A DNA stretch of 64,000 nt from Epiperipatus broadwayi (Eukaryota; Onychophora; Udeonychophora; Euonychophora; Peripatidae), in contig JAQFVV010006274.1 of assembly GCA_028023455.1 (NCBI GenBank), positions 4,340,001-4,404,000 on the forward strand, given 5' to 3'. This document shows, piece by piece, positions 11,203 through 23,200 of the stretch (the stretch's first letter is position 1; every line of letters begins with the position of its first letter). The translations under genes were made by a program, and so were the position numbers. The notes beneath the pieces were generated by a model that searched no databases, was not told the origin of the DNA, and was given only the letters and a program-made list of their open reading frames with translations.

Positions 11203-11902
11203 TGTGGCATATTTAAAATGTAAATAAAATGCTGTATTTAGAATAATGTAAATAACTGTACTAAGTCAGAAATAAATGTTATTATAAAGCAAATATTAAA
11301 AAGTTTTAAATGTTAATTAAAGTAAAAATATTTTGATAAGATAAGCATTTTCCTTTGTCAAAAATATTTGATTAATAGAATAGACCAGGCTAGAGATTAA
11401 CATAAAATGATAATTATACAATTTAATAATTAGTGTTTTAGAATTTTCCATGCCCATAATGCTGCTATTTGACTGAGAAAAGATAAAATCTAACCTGTAA
11501 GAAAGACAGTCATCACACACACACTTGTATTGACAGAGCGAATCATGTTGAACCCAAGGTAACTGCAAGACTGAGTGTTTAAGAGGTTTAAAGGATGGCA
11601 CAGTGAACTCTACCACTGAAGGCATAAAAGTGAACCTAGGAACTTTACAGGCCACACAAGTCTTATTATGATTTCTGCATGCCTCCATGGTCATGTATTG
11701 TGACTTTTTAATACTAATCTATGTAAGTGTTATTAATTGTAAATTGTTATTTATAAGATGTGTTGTTAATTTTACTTTACTGTTGTTATCTTGTTGGTAA
11801 TAAACATCAAGTTTTAGTGATAAAATTTATTCTATTATTAATTATTTCTGCTTGTCTGACCATCTTTAACATGACTGCAGTACTGGTGTGGTTGTATACA
11901 GC
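11203..11902 (+). mobile_element. 3' LTR of degenerate Ty3/gypsy element
   Basis: Partner of the LTR at 6537-7345. It begins TGTGGCATATTTAAAATG right after the purine-rich CTGGAGA, a plausible polypurine tract for second-strand priming, and ends near GTTGTATACAGCA. An open stretch on the opposite strand (11317-11694) is only a shadow of the LTR. The whole element, about 6537-11902, is about 5.4 kb, close to the usual length of the group. Confidence 0.85.
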
Positions 11903-11909
11903 ACCCCTG

Positions 11910-12815
11910 ATTATATAAAGAAATAAAAATAAAAATTTAACAATTTGATTATTTTAAAATAAATTTTGCAGATTTAAAGTTTTTATATATATCAATTAAC
12001 ACACTAATAACTGACAATAAATAAACCAGCATTTCACAATCAAGTTCCTTTTTTTCTTTTTATAGTATGATGTTATAGTTATTACTTGCAAAATTAAAAG
12101 GGTTCCCATTGATGATATTAAAATGGCTGAAAAAAATTGTTTCAAATATGAGATAAATTAAAGAATTTTATTATTTGAGTACTGTGATTAGTAAATACAT
12201 ATTTAAAAAAAAAAAAAGAAAAGAAAGGATATCTGACAAAATAAACTTTTTACAATGAAAAAAATCTTGCTACTACATAAACTTTGATATCAAAAATAGG
12301 TGAAATTTATTAGAACCCATATTTGAACTCATATTTGGAATATATTGACATAAAGATGTAAGACTTGGTTTTTGGAAAAAGAGGAAAGAATAAAATTACT
12401 AAGTATAGAAATATAACATTGAAGAAATAATTCTGAAAGAGAGCTGGTGAACATGATAAATCTGAGGAAAATGAAATTCATTGGATACATTTTGAGACAC
12501 AAGGGTGTTTTTTTTTGACAGTCTTTTGGAGAATAAAATTTTGGAAAACAGATTGAGAGATAAATCAAAGGGGGACTTGATCAATAAAAGAATGGCTGAC
12601 AATAGAATGATGTATACAATGATAGAACAATGTGTTTAGAAATTGTTCAATAAAATAAAGAGAAATATTAACTGTCTGTAACTTAGAATAATAAAAATTG
12701 AGTTTATTATTGGAAGTGTACAGATATATTTACCATCCACTTAATAAATAATTACTTCAGATTTATTTACAGTTAGAGGTTAACTTAACTACTAAGAACA
12801 GTTCTTTTCAATGTG
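11910..12815. other. AT-rich spacer, no gene recognised
   Basis: Nothing beyond poly-A/T runs and short spurious open frames on both strands. Confidence 0.5.
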
Positions 12816-12817
12816 TA

Positions 12818-13430
12818 TGATCAAGTGGGTTAGCAATATGAGATGGCATGGAAAGCTGAGGGTCATATGAAAGTCTGAGTTCAAATCCCTTATATATTAC
12901 ATTATATATGTGCAGGTGTGTGTAAGCCCATATAGTGTATTAATTTACATATTAAAAACATAGTGTTCCTCGCATATGTATGTAAATGGATTATTCTCCA
13001 GTACATGAGGGGTCAGAATGACTAAATGGTCAACATGGGTAGGATGACAACCTTAGGATTAATGATGGCTTTGAATGTTCCACCATCAGATTTTCAATGA
13101 AATGGCTGGCTGAAGAGTTGTGGGTTTGAGTAGTTTGAAGCCTATCTATTAAAGTATGAAGATTGGCTATCTTAATATAAAGTCTAACACTGATTGTATG
13201 TATGTATGGAAATAATAATCTGGACCAACCGATGATTGCTGGTTTAGCATGAAATACATATATTGGTGATTATTTATCTTTTCAACATGTGTATGATCAG
13301 ATGGGTCAGCAATACGAGATGGCATGGGGAGCTGAGGGTCATATGAAAGTCTGACTTTGAATCACTTATATATTACATTATATATGTGCAGGGGTGTGTA
13401 AGCCTGTACAATGTATACTTTAATATTTAT
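12818..13430 (+). repeat. Dispersed/tandem repeat with ~470-bp period
   Basis: A segment of about 130 bp at 12818-12945 recurs at 13287-13420 (both contain GAGATGGCATGG, GCTGAGGGTCATATGAAAGT and TATATTACATTATATATGTG). The sequence between them (CAGTACATGAGG, CCACCATCAGATTTT, AATAATCTGGACCAAC) recurs at 19690-20150. So about one and a third units sit here and one more at 19.7 kb. The unit includes AGTCTGAGTTCAAATCCC, which resembles a pol III B box, so a tRNA-derived SINE origin is possible but unproved. Confidence 0.8.
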
Positions 13431-13770
13431 TTTTATAATTATTATTAAGATAAGGTTAACTTCAATTTTATTATATGTAAAATTATATTTGACATTATGT
13501 ACATGTATGCATATATATATATGGAAGAAATTCTTTTTCATGGATCACACCAGAGATCATTTTCTCAGAAGTTTAAAATAGTTTAAAATAAATTATTAAT
13601 TTTCAAAAGTGCTGTTTGAAATTATATTTATTCGCAGAGCGTATTCCTGAAAAAAAAAACCCACATAACATTGGAAGGTGATTTGAGAATTTTGTATTTG
13701 AATTTTTATCTAGCAACACTGGAATATTTTCACACACATATTTTCACACACATATTGTAATCGGATAGAG

Positions 13771-14306
13771 CAGTGTTCTTCAACCCTTGGTCCACGGCCC
13801 GGCACCGGGCCGTGGAACTTTTCTGCAGGGTCCGCGTACTTAGACGGGCAGTTAAAAGTTTGTCATAATAAATAATAAGAGTTTAAACTTTTAATTAATA
13901 TAGCCAATTTTTATTTATTTTTTCATTTCATTTTTACCCAATTAAAAAAAAAAAAAGAAAACAGAACGAAAACAAAATCTAATCAATCATTCATAAATTA
14001 ATTTGTTTTTCTAGTTATCACAGATGTTTATGGGGGGGGGGGGGTAGAATTAAATTTTTTATTACTTTTCTAAAAAAATTTAAAAAAAAGTTTTTTATTA
14101 TATAAACTCCATATATATATATAAAACTTTATCTTATATATTTAACATTGTTGTTTTGATCAGTTATAACAATTATGCTTATCTTTAAGAAAATTTATCT
14201 ATAGACTTCTGCCTGTCTGCGAAATCTTATCCTTATTTTTGCTGGTCTGCAGAACCTTATCCTTATTTTTACAAGTCCGCAGGTGTGAAAAGGTTGAAGA
14301 ACATTG
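13771..14306. mobile_element. hAT-like MITE, 536 bp
   Basis: The left end CAGTGTTCTTCAACCCTTGG and the right end, read on the minus strand as CAATGTTCTTCAACCTTTTC, form matching terminal inverted repeats of the type common in hAT elements (CAGNGNTTCTTNAACC). Just inside the left end is a perfect GC-rich hairpin: CCACGGCCCGG, then CA, then CCGGGCCGTGG. Inside the right end is a short direct repeat (CTTATCCTTATTTTT twice, 14226-14271). No transposase is present. I could not find a clean 8-bp target duplication. Confidence 0.75.
13791..13816. repeat. Perfect 12-bp GC-rich hairpin, 2-base loop
   Basis: TCCACGGCCCGG and CCGGGCCGTGGA flank CA. It is subterminal in the hAT-like MITE and stands out as the most GC-rich spot of its neighbourhood. 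Confidence 0.9.
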
Positions 14307-14639
14307 GAAAAATCATTATGATGGAAAGTCATCAACAATTCCAGTTCAAAATTTACAATAATGTTAAAATAAAGTAATATTAAAGTAATATAATAGGATA
14401 TTAAGTAAGTGATATTAAATTAATGTTTAATATCTAAATATATACACAATTTTATATATTATAAGAGCATGAGATCATGATGAGTTAGATCAAAAAAGAT
14501 CAGTTAGCTCTTTAGAGTAACTATAATTAACTATACATCAACCAACATTATCAATAAGTAAAAGTATAAATATCAATAATACTCAAAAGAAATAATCATC
14601 CATCATCAGGAATGATCCATCAATCAAACTACATCAGTA

Positions 14640-14722
14640 TAAAAATCAACAGTCAATCTGGTGACTGGATTTCAAGGATACAAAATATAAATCAACAGTC
14701 AATTGGTTGACTGGATTAGAAA
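14640..14722. repeat. Short direct repeat with internal dyads
   Basis: AAATCAACAGTCAAT occurs twice, about 47 bases apart, each time followed by GACTGGATT. Each copy holds a small dyad (CAGTCAAT...GACTG). The surrounding 14310-15300 stretch has no recognised gene. Confidence 0.6.
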
Positions 14723-15319
14723 TCTGTCTTCTATAGACCAGGCTAACTATTGAGTCTTTACCAGCTTGGGTAATTATTTAATCATTAATTTGGATGTACA
14801 AATTATTACTCAACCATCTGGATACATAATAAATTCAATAATCCTGGGAAATTAAAACATGCTGATCATTGTCAATGCTCTGGCCACTTAGTACTATTAA
14901 TGTACTAGCCATTATTGTTCGAATGCAAATCTCACTGTTTCATTATAAACTTCCATTTTTAAGATTAAACTAAAATAAAATGTGCATAAACTTTAAAGAA
15001 TATATTCTTAGTGCCAACACAAGATTTAACTGGGTGTCCATAAATGCTATTATATATCCCCTTTCATATATCAGACCATTGTTCATGAATCTAGCTCATT
15101 GAACATAAGGTCTATAACTTTTACAGTGATCATGAGATGATGCAATTCAATTTTTAACAATTGAATACAAGTTTATTAATAATAATAATCAAAAAAATGA
15201 AGTTAAGGTCTATAGAATATGGCTATACAATATTAAGCCTTCTGATTTTGATTAATATACATAAATAAAACTATCACATTTGTGATTCACAAAATTACTA
15301 CAAAATTCAAATTACCATT

Positions 15320-16525
15320 ATGTTTTACATATATGTTCCACTAGGTTTACCTAAAACCCATCCAGAACATATGTGGCTTGATGTAAGATGAACATGTCTG
15401 AGTTGACATTTAATAATAAACAATGATTAAATTTTACATATATGTGTTGATTAACATAAAATCAAAATTTGATTTATTACATTGTGATTTGCATATATGT
15501 TCCAATAGGTTTACAGACAACACACACACACACATATATATATAGGTGCACAGACGCACTTCTTATTATTACATAAATATATTTCAATTGACATTTAATA
15601 AAATTATTAAAAAATGATTAAATTTTACATATATGTTCTATTTGATACTCAATGATATATATATGCACACATACATGTGTGTGCATGTAATTTTTGAATA
15701 TATTTATATTGTCCTACAATAATACATGATTAAACTTTTTAACTTATATTTTTAATAATACAAATACTTTATGCCAGGTTTACTTAAACCGCATATATAT
15801 ATCTGCATATCAGTGGGATATATTAATTTATGTACCTAACATATTTGAATTTATCAAAATAATAGAATTACATTAATTTTTACCTAAATGTGTTTATCTG
15901 ACAAGCATTTGATATATATATATATATATATGCACACAGAGTGCAATACACTTGATGACTATATTTCAATTGTCATAAAATAATAAATACATGATTAAAC
16001 TTTTCAGTTGTATAAAAAATACTATAAATGCTTAAAATTTTACATATATGTGTGTGCACTGATGCTCTAATTTTCTTTCTATAAAATTATCTATGAATTA
16101 TTTCTATTTGATTTTAATTCAAGTAAAATTATATATATATTTTAAATGTCATTTTTAAGGAATTACCAAAACAATTTCTTTAAAAAATGGATAAATCAAA
16201 TTGTCCCTCTTTTAGATATTTGACTCAAGCAAATTATTTACTTGTTTTACTCTTAATATAATTATGAATATCTTTTTAAAAGAAAATACTCTAGCAAATT
16301 TCTATTGTTCTTTTTTTCTTTTAAAAATATAAAGTCAATGAATTAAATCTTTGCTCCTAAATTTTTAATCCAAGCAAATTTATTTCTGGTATTTTTAAAA
16401 TGCCATTTTTAAGGAATTACTAAATCAATTTCTTCAATAATATATATATATCAAATCATCTCTCATTTAGACATTTGACTCAAGCAAATTATTTACTAGT
16501 TCTTTAAAATGTCACTTTTAATATA
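15320..16525. repeat. Degenerate tandem repeats
   Basis: From 15320 to about 16040 the motif TTTTACATATATGT with flanking ATGATTAAA recurs at irregular spacings of roughly 100-190 bases (near 15325, 15430, 15490, 15625 and 16045). From about 16139 a second pair appears: CATTTTTAAGGAATTAC followed by TTTGACTCAAGCAAATTATT, repeated about 254 bases later. It looks like old satellite-type sequence. No coding potential was seen. Confidence 0.65.
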
Positions 16526-17209
16526 TAATGTTATTCACCATCAGCTGTATATATGTTTATCTGTGCTTCTCTGACTTTAGATACATCAGCATACATATAA
16601 TTACTTCTTCAGCAACTGATGATTTTTTTTGATGGAGACCAGTCCAGGTAATTTTCAGCATCAGAAAAGGCATAATCAGGTATGTTGGTATTCAATCAGT
16701 TCCTTTCTGTCTAGAATTTGATATATTTCAGACTGCAAACTCTTGTATTTGATAGATTTCAGAAAGCTGTTGTTTTCTTAGCATACATCTGTAGCTATGA
16801 ATTTTAACACAAAGAAGTGGGTCATTTTTTTCCATGTGAATTCGAGCTCTACCACTGAATTGTAAAACAGCTACTTTCTTGCATTCTTACATCTTCATGC
16901 AGTTTTCTGCATAATTTTACCAGCTATCTCTCTGGACAGCTAATTGCATTAGAACCTATTGTTTTAAAAGCTTGGATACATTTATATGCTTAAAAGAAAA
17001 TATCAGAATTTAAACACGAAAGTAAATTGAATTCAAATCCACAATAGTTATCATTCATGCTTGTTTTCTCTACTTAAAGAAAAATCATCTCTATGCAGTA
17101 AGATTAGAAACCAGGTACCAGAAGCTCAATGGACTAGTAGATGAAAATGGACAGACTTCCATTTAGATGATTTCTCTCTTCAAATTTATTTTCTCATTTA
17201 TCAACAAAA

Positions 17210-18085
17210 GGCCTAAAAAATATCGAAATACTGTATATCGGGTTTAATAAATATTTACTAGATTTTCCAGTGCCATATAATTGTTCTAAAATTAAAGAAC
17301 TCTATTTATCCTATGCTTATCATTGCTGTGAATTTTCTAAACTTTTGATCATTAGCAATGCAATGGAAGTTACTGATACTGTTCATTGGGAAAAAGATAG
17401 TGAGGAATGTGATGCATCAAATTGTTTAAGCACTTGGAATTTAAAAGCAAATGATACTCAAGACCCTTTAAGTATTGATTATGATTATAGCAGTATTGAA
17501 TATGTAAATCTAGTGTTCACCCAAAATGAAAAAATACCCGTGAAGTGTCATCCTGTTCCAGATCCTTTTCAGCCATGTCATGTCATAATCTTTTTGTATG
17601 GTGTTTTTTATACTGTGATGTTTGAATTGTATTTTTATTTGCTGTCTTAGGCAATGGAGTTGTTATATGTGTGATCACAATTAGTCAAACTAAATTGGAT
17701 GTACCATGTTTTCTGATTTGTAATCTGGCCAGTGCTGATTTTTTCCTGGAATATACCTTGGATTTCTAGCTGTTGTAGATACTGTTATTCTTGGTGAATT
17801 CATAAAATATGCTCTTCCTTGGCAGAATTCAGTATATTGTCCAGTAGCAGGATTTTGGGGGGTATTTAGCAGTGAACTGTCACTTTTTACATTATCTATT
17901 ATAACATTGGAGCAAAAGTATGCTATAATTTATGCATTACATGTTACAAAACATTTATCATTTAAAACATGGCTCTAGGTTGGATTTTTACAGCAATAAT
18001 TGCTACTTTGCCTATGTTTGAAATTAATGATTATAAAACCATTTGTCTCTTTTATTCTCCTTTAGGGCAACCTCACTGATCCTCT
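17210..18085 (+). pseudogene. Decayed LGR hormone-receptor exon (LRR end, hinge, TM1 to ECL2)
   Basis: This is a fragment of a leucine-rich-repeat-containing GPCR of the glycoprotein-hormone-receptor type, which couples extracellular hormone binding to G proteins at the plasma membrane. From 17210 the frame gives a last LRR (GLKNIEIL), then IKELYLSYAYHCCEF and IPVKCHPVPDPFQPC, the hallmark cysteine clusters of the hinge. After a frame change near 17590, TM1 reads IVFLFAVLGNGVVICVITIS, preceded by TGA where a Trp is usual. ICL1 and TM2 follow (TKLDVPCFLICNLASADFF). After another frame change near 17750 come GIYLGFLAVVDTVILGEF, then GVFSSELSLFTLSIITLE and YAIIYALHVTKHLSF; the ERxY motif is EQKY. 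A third frame change near 17970 leads to ALGWIFTAIIATLPMFEI and NDYKTICL. TM5 to TM7 are not recognisable. In known LGRs the hinge and all seven helices share one large last exon, so a genomic fragment or an intronless copy are both possible. Confidence 0.9.
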
Positions 18086-18377
18086 TTAATATAATTATTT
18101 CTTCAAAGACCTTTTTGATTTTTCTTTCATTTCAGCACAAATTCCTTCATTAACTCGCTAAACATTTCAAGTATTTCTGGTGCTGTGCATTTTTTGTTTC
18201 TGCATCATTATTCTCTGACATTATGCCTTTAAATGTCTTGCCGCTTCTTAATTTTATATGCACATACATTGTTTTTTATTTTCTACTAACAATATTTAAT
18301 TCTAATATTTTCATGGATAAATGATGATTTCATATTATTATTTTCAGGATATTCCATGTAGTAAAGTAGCTAAATAG
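18086..18377 (+). other. Possible further LGR decay or junction sequence
   Basis: Between the last clear LGR residue and the Penelope-like element. A frame at about 18150-18300 is open and hydrophobic (for example CCAFFVSASLFSDIMPLNV), which could be a scrambled TM6-TM7, but I cannot align it convincingly. Confidence 0.3.
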
Positions 18378-18413
18378 CTGATGTTTCGGTACAATAACAA
18401 GTACCTTCCTCAG
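18378..18413 (-). ncRNA. Hammerhead-like motif 3' of Penelope-like ORF
   Basis: Reading the minus strand: CTGAGGA, one A, stem GGTAC, loop TTGTTATT, stem GTACC, then GAAACATCAG. The known hammerhead core is CUGAUGA, stem II, GAAA. Type I hammerhead motifs are known from Penelope-like elements (established in the literature). This copy has a 5-bp perfect stem but G in place of U in the first box and an extra A, so activity is doubtful. Confidence 0.6.
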
Positions 18414-18874
18414 TCTGTCTTCTTTATCAAATCATAGGAATGTATGTGAGATTTAAAATTGTTTTTATCTTTTTGTTTCTGCTCATACTTAAATTCTATT
18501 GGTTGAGAAGTTTTAAATTTTATTTTGTCCTCCAATAGCTTTTTCCAAATGTTATTAATCTTCTTTAATTCACACTTTTCATTTATGCTCTTGGGTCTTT
18601 TAAAAATCTCTATAGCTTCTCTTAGCAATCTCTGGTCATATTGTTCAATTTTTGCTACAATATTTGTTTTATCAAAATTGATATCATGATTAGTTAATTT
18701 TATATGAGAATATATAGCAAATGAATTGGATTTTTGTCTGACTGTCAAAATGTGTCCTTTCTTTCTAATATTTATTCTATGATTAGTCTGTCCAATATAT
18801 GTATGTGAACAGATCCTACATAGAATTTCATATACACCATGACAGTCCAAAAAAATTTTATCTTTAGGAAGTGG

Positions 18875-18959
<85 letters not shown>

Positions 18960-19585
18960 AAGTAGTGTAAACTATGTGAATATTATTATTCTTTAAAATG
19001 TTGCTAATTTTATCAGTTACTCCTTTTATATTTGGCAAAATTATCTTAATTTCAGATTATCAAAATCTTTGTTCATTTTATATGTATAAGCCCTATTAAT
19101 AATGCTGTAATTAAAAAGAAGCATTTTTTTAGTAGCAGAAATATCCTGAAGAAAATGGCTATCATCAGAAAATCTCCTAGTTCTATCCAGCAATGTCTTT
19201 GCCACTGAAAATAGTTGTGCAGGATGGTGATGAGAAGAAAAATGTAGATACCTCCCAGTGTGTGTTGGTTTTTTATATTTACCATGAGATAAAGAAGCAT
19301 ATTCCTTTCTTTCAATTAAAACATCTAAAAAAGGTAATTGGTTATTATTTTCTATTTCCATAATAAATCTGATATTGTTGTGTAAAGAGTTTAAAAAATT
19401 AAAAAAGTCATCAAGAGCATGCTTACTATGAGGCCAAATAACAAAGTATCATCAATATATGTTTTTTTTAACTGCTGAAATCAAAATTTTATTTTCCAAA
19501 TCCTCCATAAAAATAAAAGCTATTGTTGGAGAAATTGGTGAACCCATAGCTAGACTTGATATTTGTTTATAAATCTGCCCTAGTG
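18410..19585 (-). pseudogene. Penelope-like element: RT C-terminal half plus GIY-YIG nuclease
   Basis: Penelope-like retroelements encode one protein with an RT and a GIY-YIG endonuclease. Reading the minus strand from 19585: LAMGSPISPTIAFIFMED, the catalytic YIDD (in TYIDDTL, near 19460), a frameshift, then PLE-typical LPFLDVLIERK and KKPTHTGRYLHFSSHH (19041-19361). A linker with ILKNNNIHIVY follows; it is interrupted by about 80 bp of TA. The nuclease follows: GVYEILCRICSHTYIGQT (GIY...YIG), then a conserved Arg region RINIRKKGH, ending near 18410. The N-terminal half of the RT is missing: the 5' side abuts the 470-bp repeat at about 19585. Truncation, a frameshift and the TA expansion make it inactive. 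Confidence 0.9.
18877..18957. repeat. (TA)n array inside the Penelope-like ORF
   Basis: About 80 bp of uninterrupted TA sits in the RT-nuclease linker. The peptide reads as repeated Ile-Tyr on either strand, which explains the apparent IYIY open frames here. It is an expansion or insertion after the ORF lost function. Confidence 0.95.
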
Positions 19586-19610
19586 AGTTGTGTCAAAGTC
19601 TGTGTTTATA

Positions 19611-19615
<5 letters not shown>

Positions 19616-19681
<66 letters not shown>
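19616..19681. repeat. (TA)n array
   Basis: Roughly 65 bp of TA at the boundary between the Penelope-like fragment and the 470-bp repeat. The bases before it (AAGTCTGTGTTTATATACCC) also precede the array at 20174, so the arrays belong to the repeat unit. Confidence 0.95.
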
Positions 19682-19682
<1 letters not shown>

Positions 19683-19689
19683 ATATAGG

Positions 19690-20150
19690 TATGTAATAAG
19701 CCTGTATTTCAGTTATTACATAGTAGAGATGTCTGCCCATCCCTTGTATATGTTTAAATGGATTATGTCCTGTACATGAGGGATCAGATTGACTTTAGGT
19801 CAACACAGATGTGATGAAAATCTCAACCTCAGGATGGTCTGTGAGTGTTCCATCATCAGATTTTTAACTGGATGGATGATTGAAGAGTTGGAGAGTGGAG
19901 TGGATTGAAGCATGTCCATTAAAGTAGGAATATTGGCTATCTTAATATATATCTGAGTACTTATTGTATATATGTGTAGAGATGATAATCTGGACCAACT
20001 GATGATTGCTGTTTTAGCATAAAATACGAATATTGGAGAATATTTATCTTTTTGACATGTATGTGTTCAAGTGTATCAATGTTATAAGATAGAGTGGAAA
20101 GTGGTGGGTTGGATGAAAGTCTGTGCTCATATACCCTATATATAGCCATT
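19690..20150 (+). repeat. Copy of the ~470-bp dispersed repeat
   Basis: This matches 12955-13420 in order: CCTGTACATGAGG, TCCATCATCAGATTTTTAAC, TTGGCTATCTTAATAT, GATAATCTGGACCAACTG, ATTTATCTTTT and GGATGAAAGTCTG. It ends TCATATACCCTATATATA, next to a TA array. The open frames reported across it are shadows. Confidence 0.85.
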
Positions 20151-20170
20151 ATTAATAGAATGTTAAATGA

Positions 20171-20173
<3 letters not shown>

Positions 20174-20255
<82 letters not shown>
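20174..20255. repeat. (TA)n array
   Basis: About 80 bp of uninterrupted TA following the 470-bp repeat copy. Confidence 0.95.
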
Positions 20256-20259
<4 letters not shown>

Positions 20260-20289
20260 CTGGACTTGTCTTTACTCGAATAACATAGG

Positions 20290-23200
20290 GTGGACGTTCA
20301 AATACTTTTGAAGTATCATTAAAGTGAAAATCATCTATTTTGTTGAAATTATTTTTCCTACATTAAAAAAAAACAAAAGAAACAATAATAATATATATTT
20401 ATAAATGTGTAAGTATACAAGTTTTATTATAAACATTAAAAGCATAAAGTTTTATTATATATATATTTACATGCATGTGCACGCAGTAGATAAAATGAAT
20501 TTATATATATATAAAATCTACATGCATATGTAAATGTAATATTATTTACCTCTATATCAATTTGTGTAATGATTCTTCCTTTGTTAAAGGATAATATAAG
20601 AATAATAAAATCTAAAAGCTTTATCCCTCACCCAAAAGTTGGCAAGGGGACTGATAAACAAAATAATTATCTGAAAGGCTGTTTTATCTTACATATGTCT
20701 GTACAAAGGATGGCAAGAAATAGCAATTTACCATTGCCTAGTAACAATAAATTATTAGTTACGTAGTTAGTTACTTAATTTTTTGTGGTATTCATGCATC
20801 CAAGTAGTATACTTAGCTAAGAGATTCATTCAATTGACAAAACATTTTTAAAAATTTTATTTAGCTGAAATTACATTTAGAAACCTTTAGTTTTTGAATT
20901 CATTACTTTATCATTCTACTAAATTGCAAAGGACCCACCAATCATGAACCAAAATTATTACTAGATCATAGTACTCTAATTTAGCATAGTCAAAATCATA
21001 CAAATCGTGGTGTGCATTACATACAACTCAGTAAATTCCTAATTAAATGACATAAACTCAAATAAGTTTATACATATATAAAATTAATGCTTACATTCAT
21101 TAATGTAGAGCATATAACAAAACATTGCTATTGAGATCAACAATAAACTCATGATCTCAATGTGGTCTTGTTATTTTGTATATGACAAAAGTTGAAATAT
21201 AATACTGATATTTTGAACTTCTTTAACAGTACTAAATGTTTATCCCCCTGAAAGTTAAAATTTTGAAATTTGTTTTCTATTAACAAAAATTGACTTATGA
21301 AAATTTCAGTAATTAAAAATTTTTTTTTTTAATAACAGCTATACAATCACTCTCTCTCTATATATATATACACACACACTTTGGATGATCCAAAAAAAAA
21401 AAAGAAAAAACATGAGAAATATTTTGAGAAAAAATCCAAATTAACAATAAAAGAAGCAAAAGAATAATAAGAATCTAAATTGTTCCACTGTATTAGCCTT
21501 ATAAAATTTAATCAAAATTGGTAGAAAAATAAAACAAAATGAAGATATCATAGTAAATTCATTAAATGAAAACAAATTGATAAAAATTTATGGGGTGTTA
21601 TAGAAAATAAGAAGACTACAGTACATGCAATAAGCAAAATAGTTTAAGGATAAAAAAGTGAACAGAAGAATTTTAAAAAAATCTTAGAATATGCAAGAAT
21701 ATATTCAAACTGAAAAGGAAGAATCTTATGATTATGATGAAAAGAATTACAATGACTCAATTAAATAATTATTAACAATTAACAATAGAATTAATTTAGT
21801 AATGCCTAGACATAAAGATTAATTGACAAAAATTTTTTAGCAGTCCAATTCTTGATAGTAAAAATTTAAATAATTATTTAACAGAACTGTAAAAAATGTT
21901 AAAATAATTAATCACAGTTGCTTATTATATTCATTAAATATTTATATTTTATATTAAGTTTTAGAAGTATTTTAATAATGAACAAGCTTATTGGCTTTTT
22001 AAAAATCACTGAATAGATACAATTGCAAATATCTATTCGCAGAAATCACAAAGAATTTAAATGTCTCAAACACAGCATTATAAAAATATCAGGTAAACAG
22101 AAAAATGGAGCAACATGATTTTACATATGGTAATATTTGTAGTTCAAAGATTAGTTTGTATAGTCAATGCAAAACTTCAGGTCTAAAGAAGTTTTATTTC
22201 TTTCACCTTTTTTTCCCATCTTGGAGTTAAAGTTGGCCATAGTTGTTTATGAGCAGAAGATTATTAGTTTACTATTTAGTGATTACAACAAGATTTTCAA
22301 ACATTTCTGTAGGTGAGCTGCTCATATATTGAGGTAATATATTGTTAGAATCTGATTTGAATGCTTATTAAACCTCATTAAATGTGAACATTTTCATTAA
22401 AATAAAAAAAAATTAGAAAATATGATTATTAATAAGATTTTTAAATACTGACAACATGGCAGTTAATTTTCAATATAGATATGTGAGAAAATGAATAACC
22501 ATAAACACTGATCAAAGTGTTCACTGGTTAAAGACTTTTAATTTTTGATTTTGCAACATATCTGAAAATGCTGACTCTCCCAGATATGATGAGTCAAAAT
22601 AACATTATTTTATGTTCAATATTCTTGTTATATGTAACATAATTGAAAGAAAATGAAAAGTTTTCCAATAAAATAAGTCTTAACTATCTAGTAGATTTTC
22701 TTTAATTGGTTATAACACTGAACATCACCTATGTAATAAATGTTTTCTTTTAAAATAAAGCATAAATTGTAATTTTATATATATATATTGTAAGGGTAGC
22801 TTACAATCCTATTTAGAAAAACTCTTATTTATTCACAGTAGCAAATGAGACCCATTTAAAACATAAACTAGATAGTAGATAGTTGGATATGCAGTATCAA
22901 TTGTTTTATAATGCAAACATACATATATATGCAGACACATGAAAGTTTGTTTTATCAAATCTTAAATTAAGTAATGTCACAATGGAATAATTTATCTTTT
23001 TCAAAGAAGAGTAAAAAAGATCATTTAATAAGATCTTTCATATATATACTAACAATAAGATATTTGTCGATGTAGTAGACCTCACAATTTATGACTTCAA
23101 CTTAATAGACATAATGACAATCAAATGTCAAGTGAATACCTTGGCAAATAAGTATTAGGAAAATGAGAGTAGAATTTTATTACATAACTTTAATAGTTAA

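Noticed and set aside
11317-11694. 125-residue minus-strand frame
   Set aside because: Lies inside the 3' LTR of the Ty3/gypsy element, antisense to it; no similarity to a known protein.
18772-19038. 88-residue frame with long Ile-Tyr run
   Set aside because: Produced by reading through the (TA)n array inside the decayed Penelope-like element; not an independent gene.
20094-20288. 64-residue frame with Ile-Tyr run
   Set aside because: Same cause: it starts in the 470-bp repeat and runs through a TA array.
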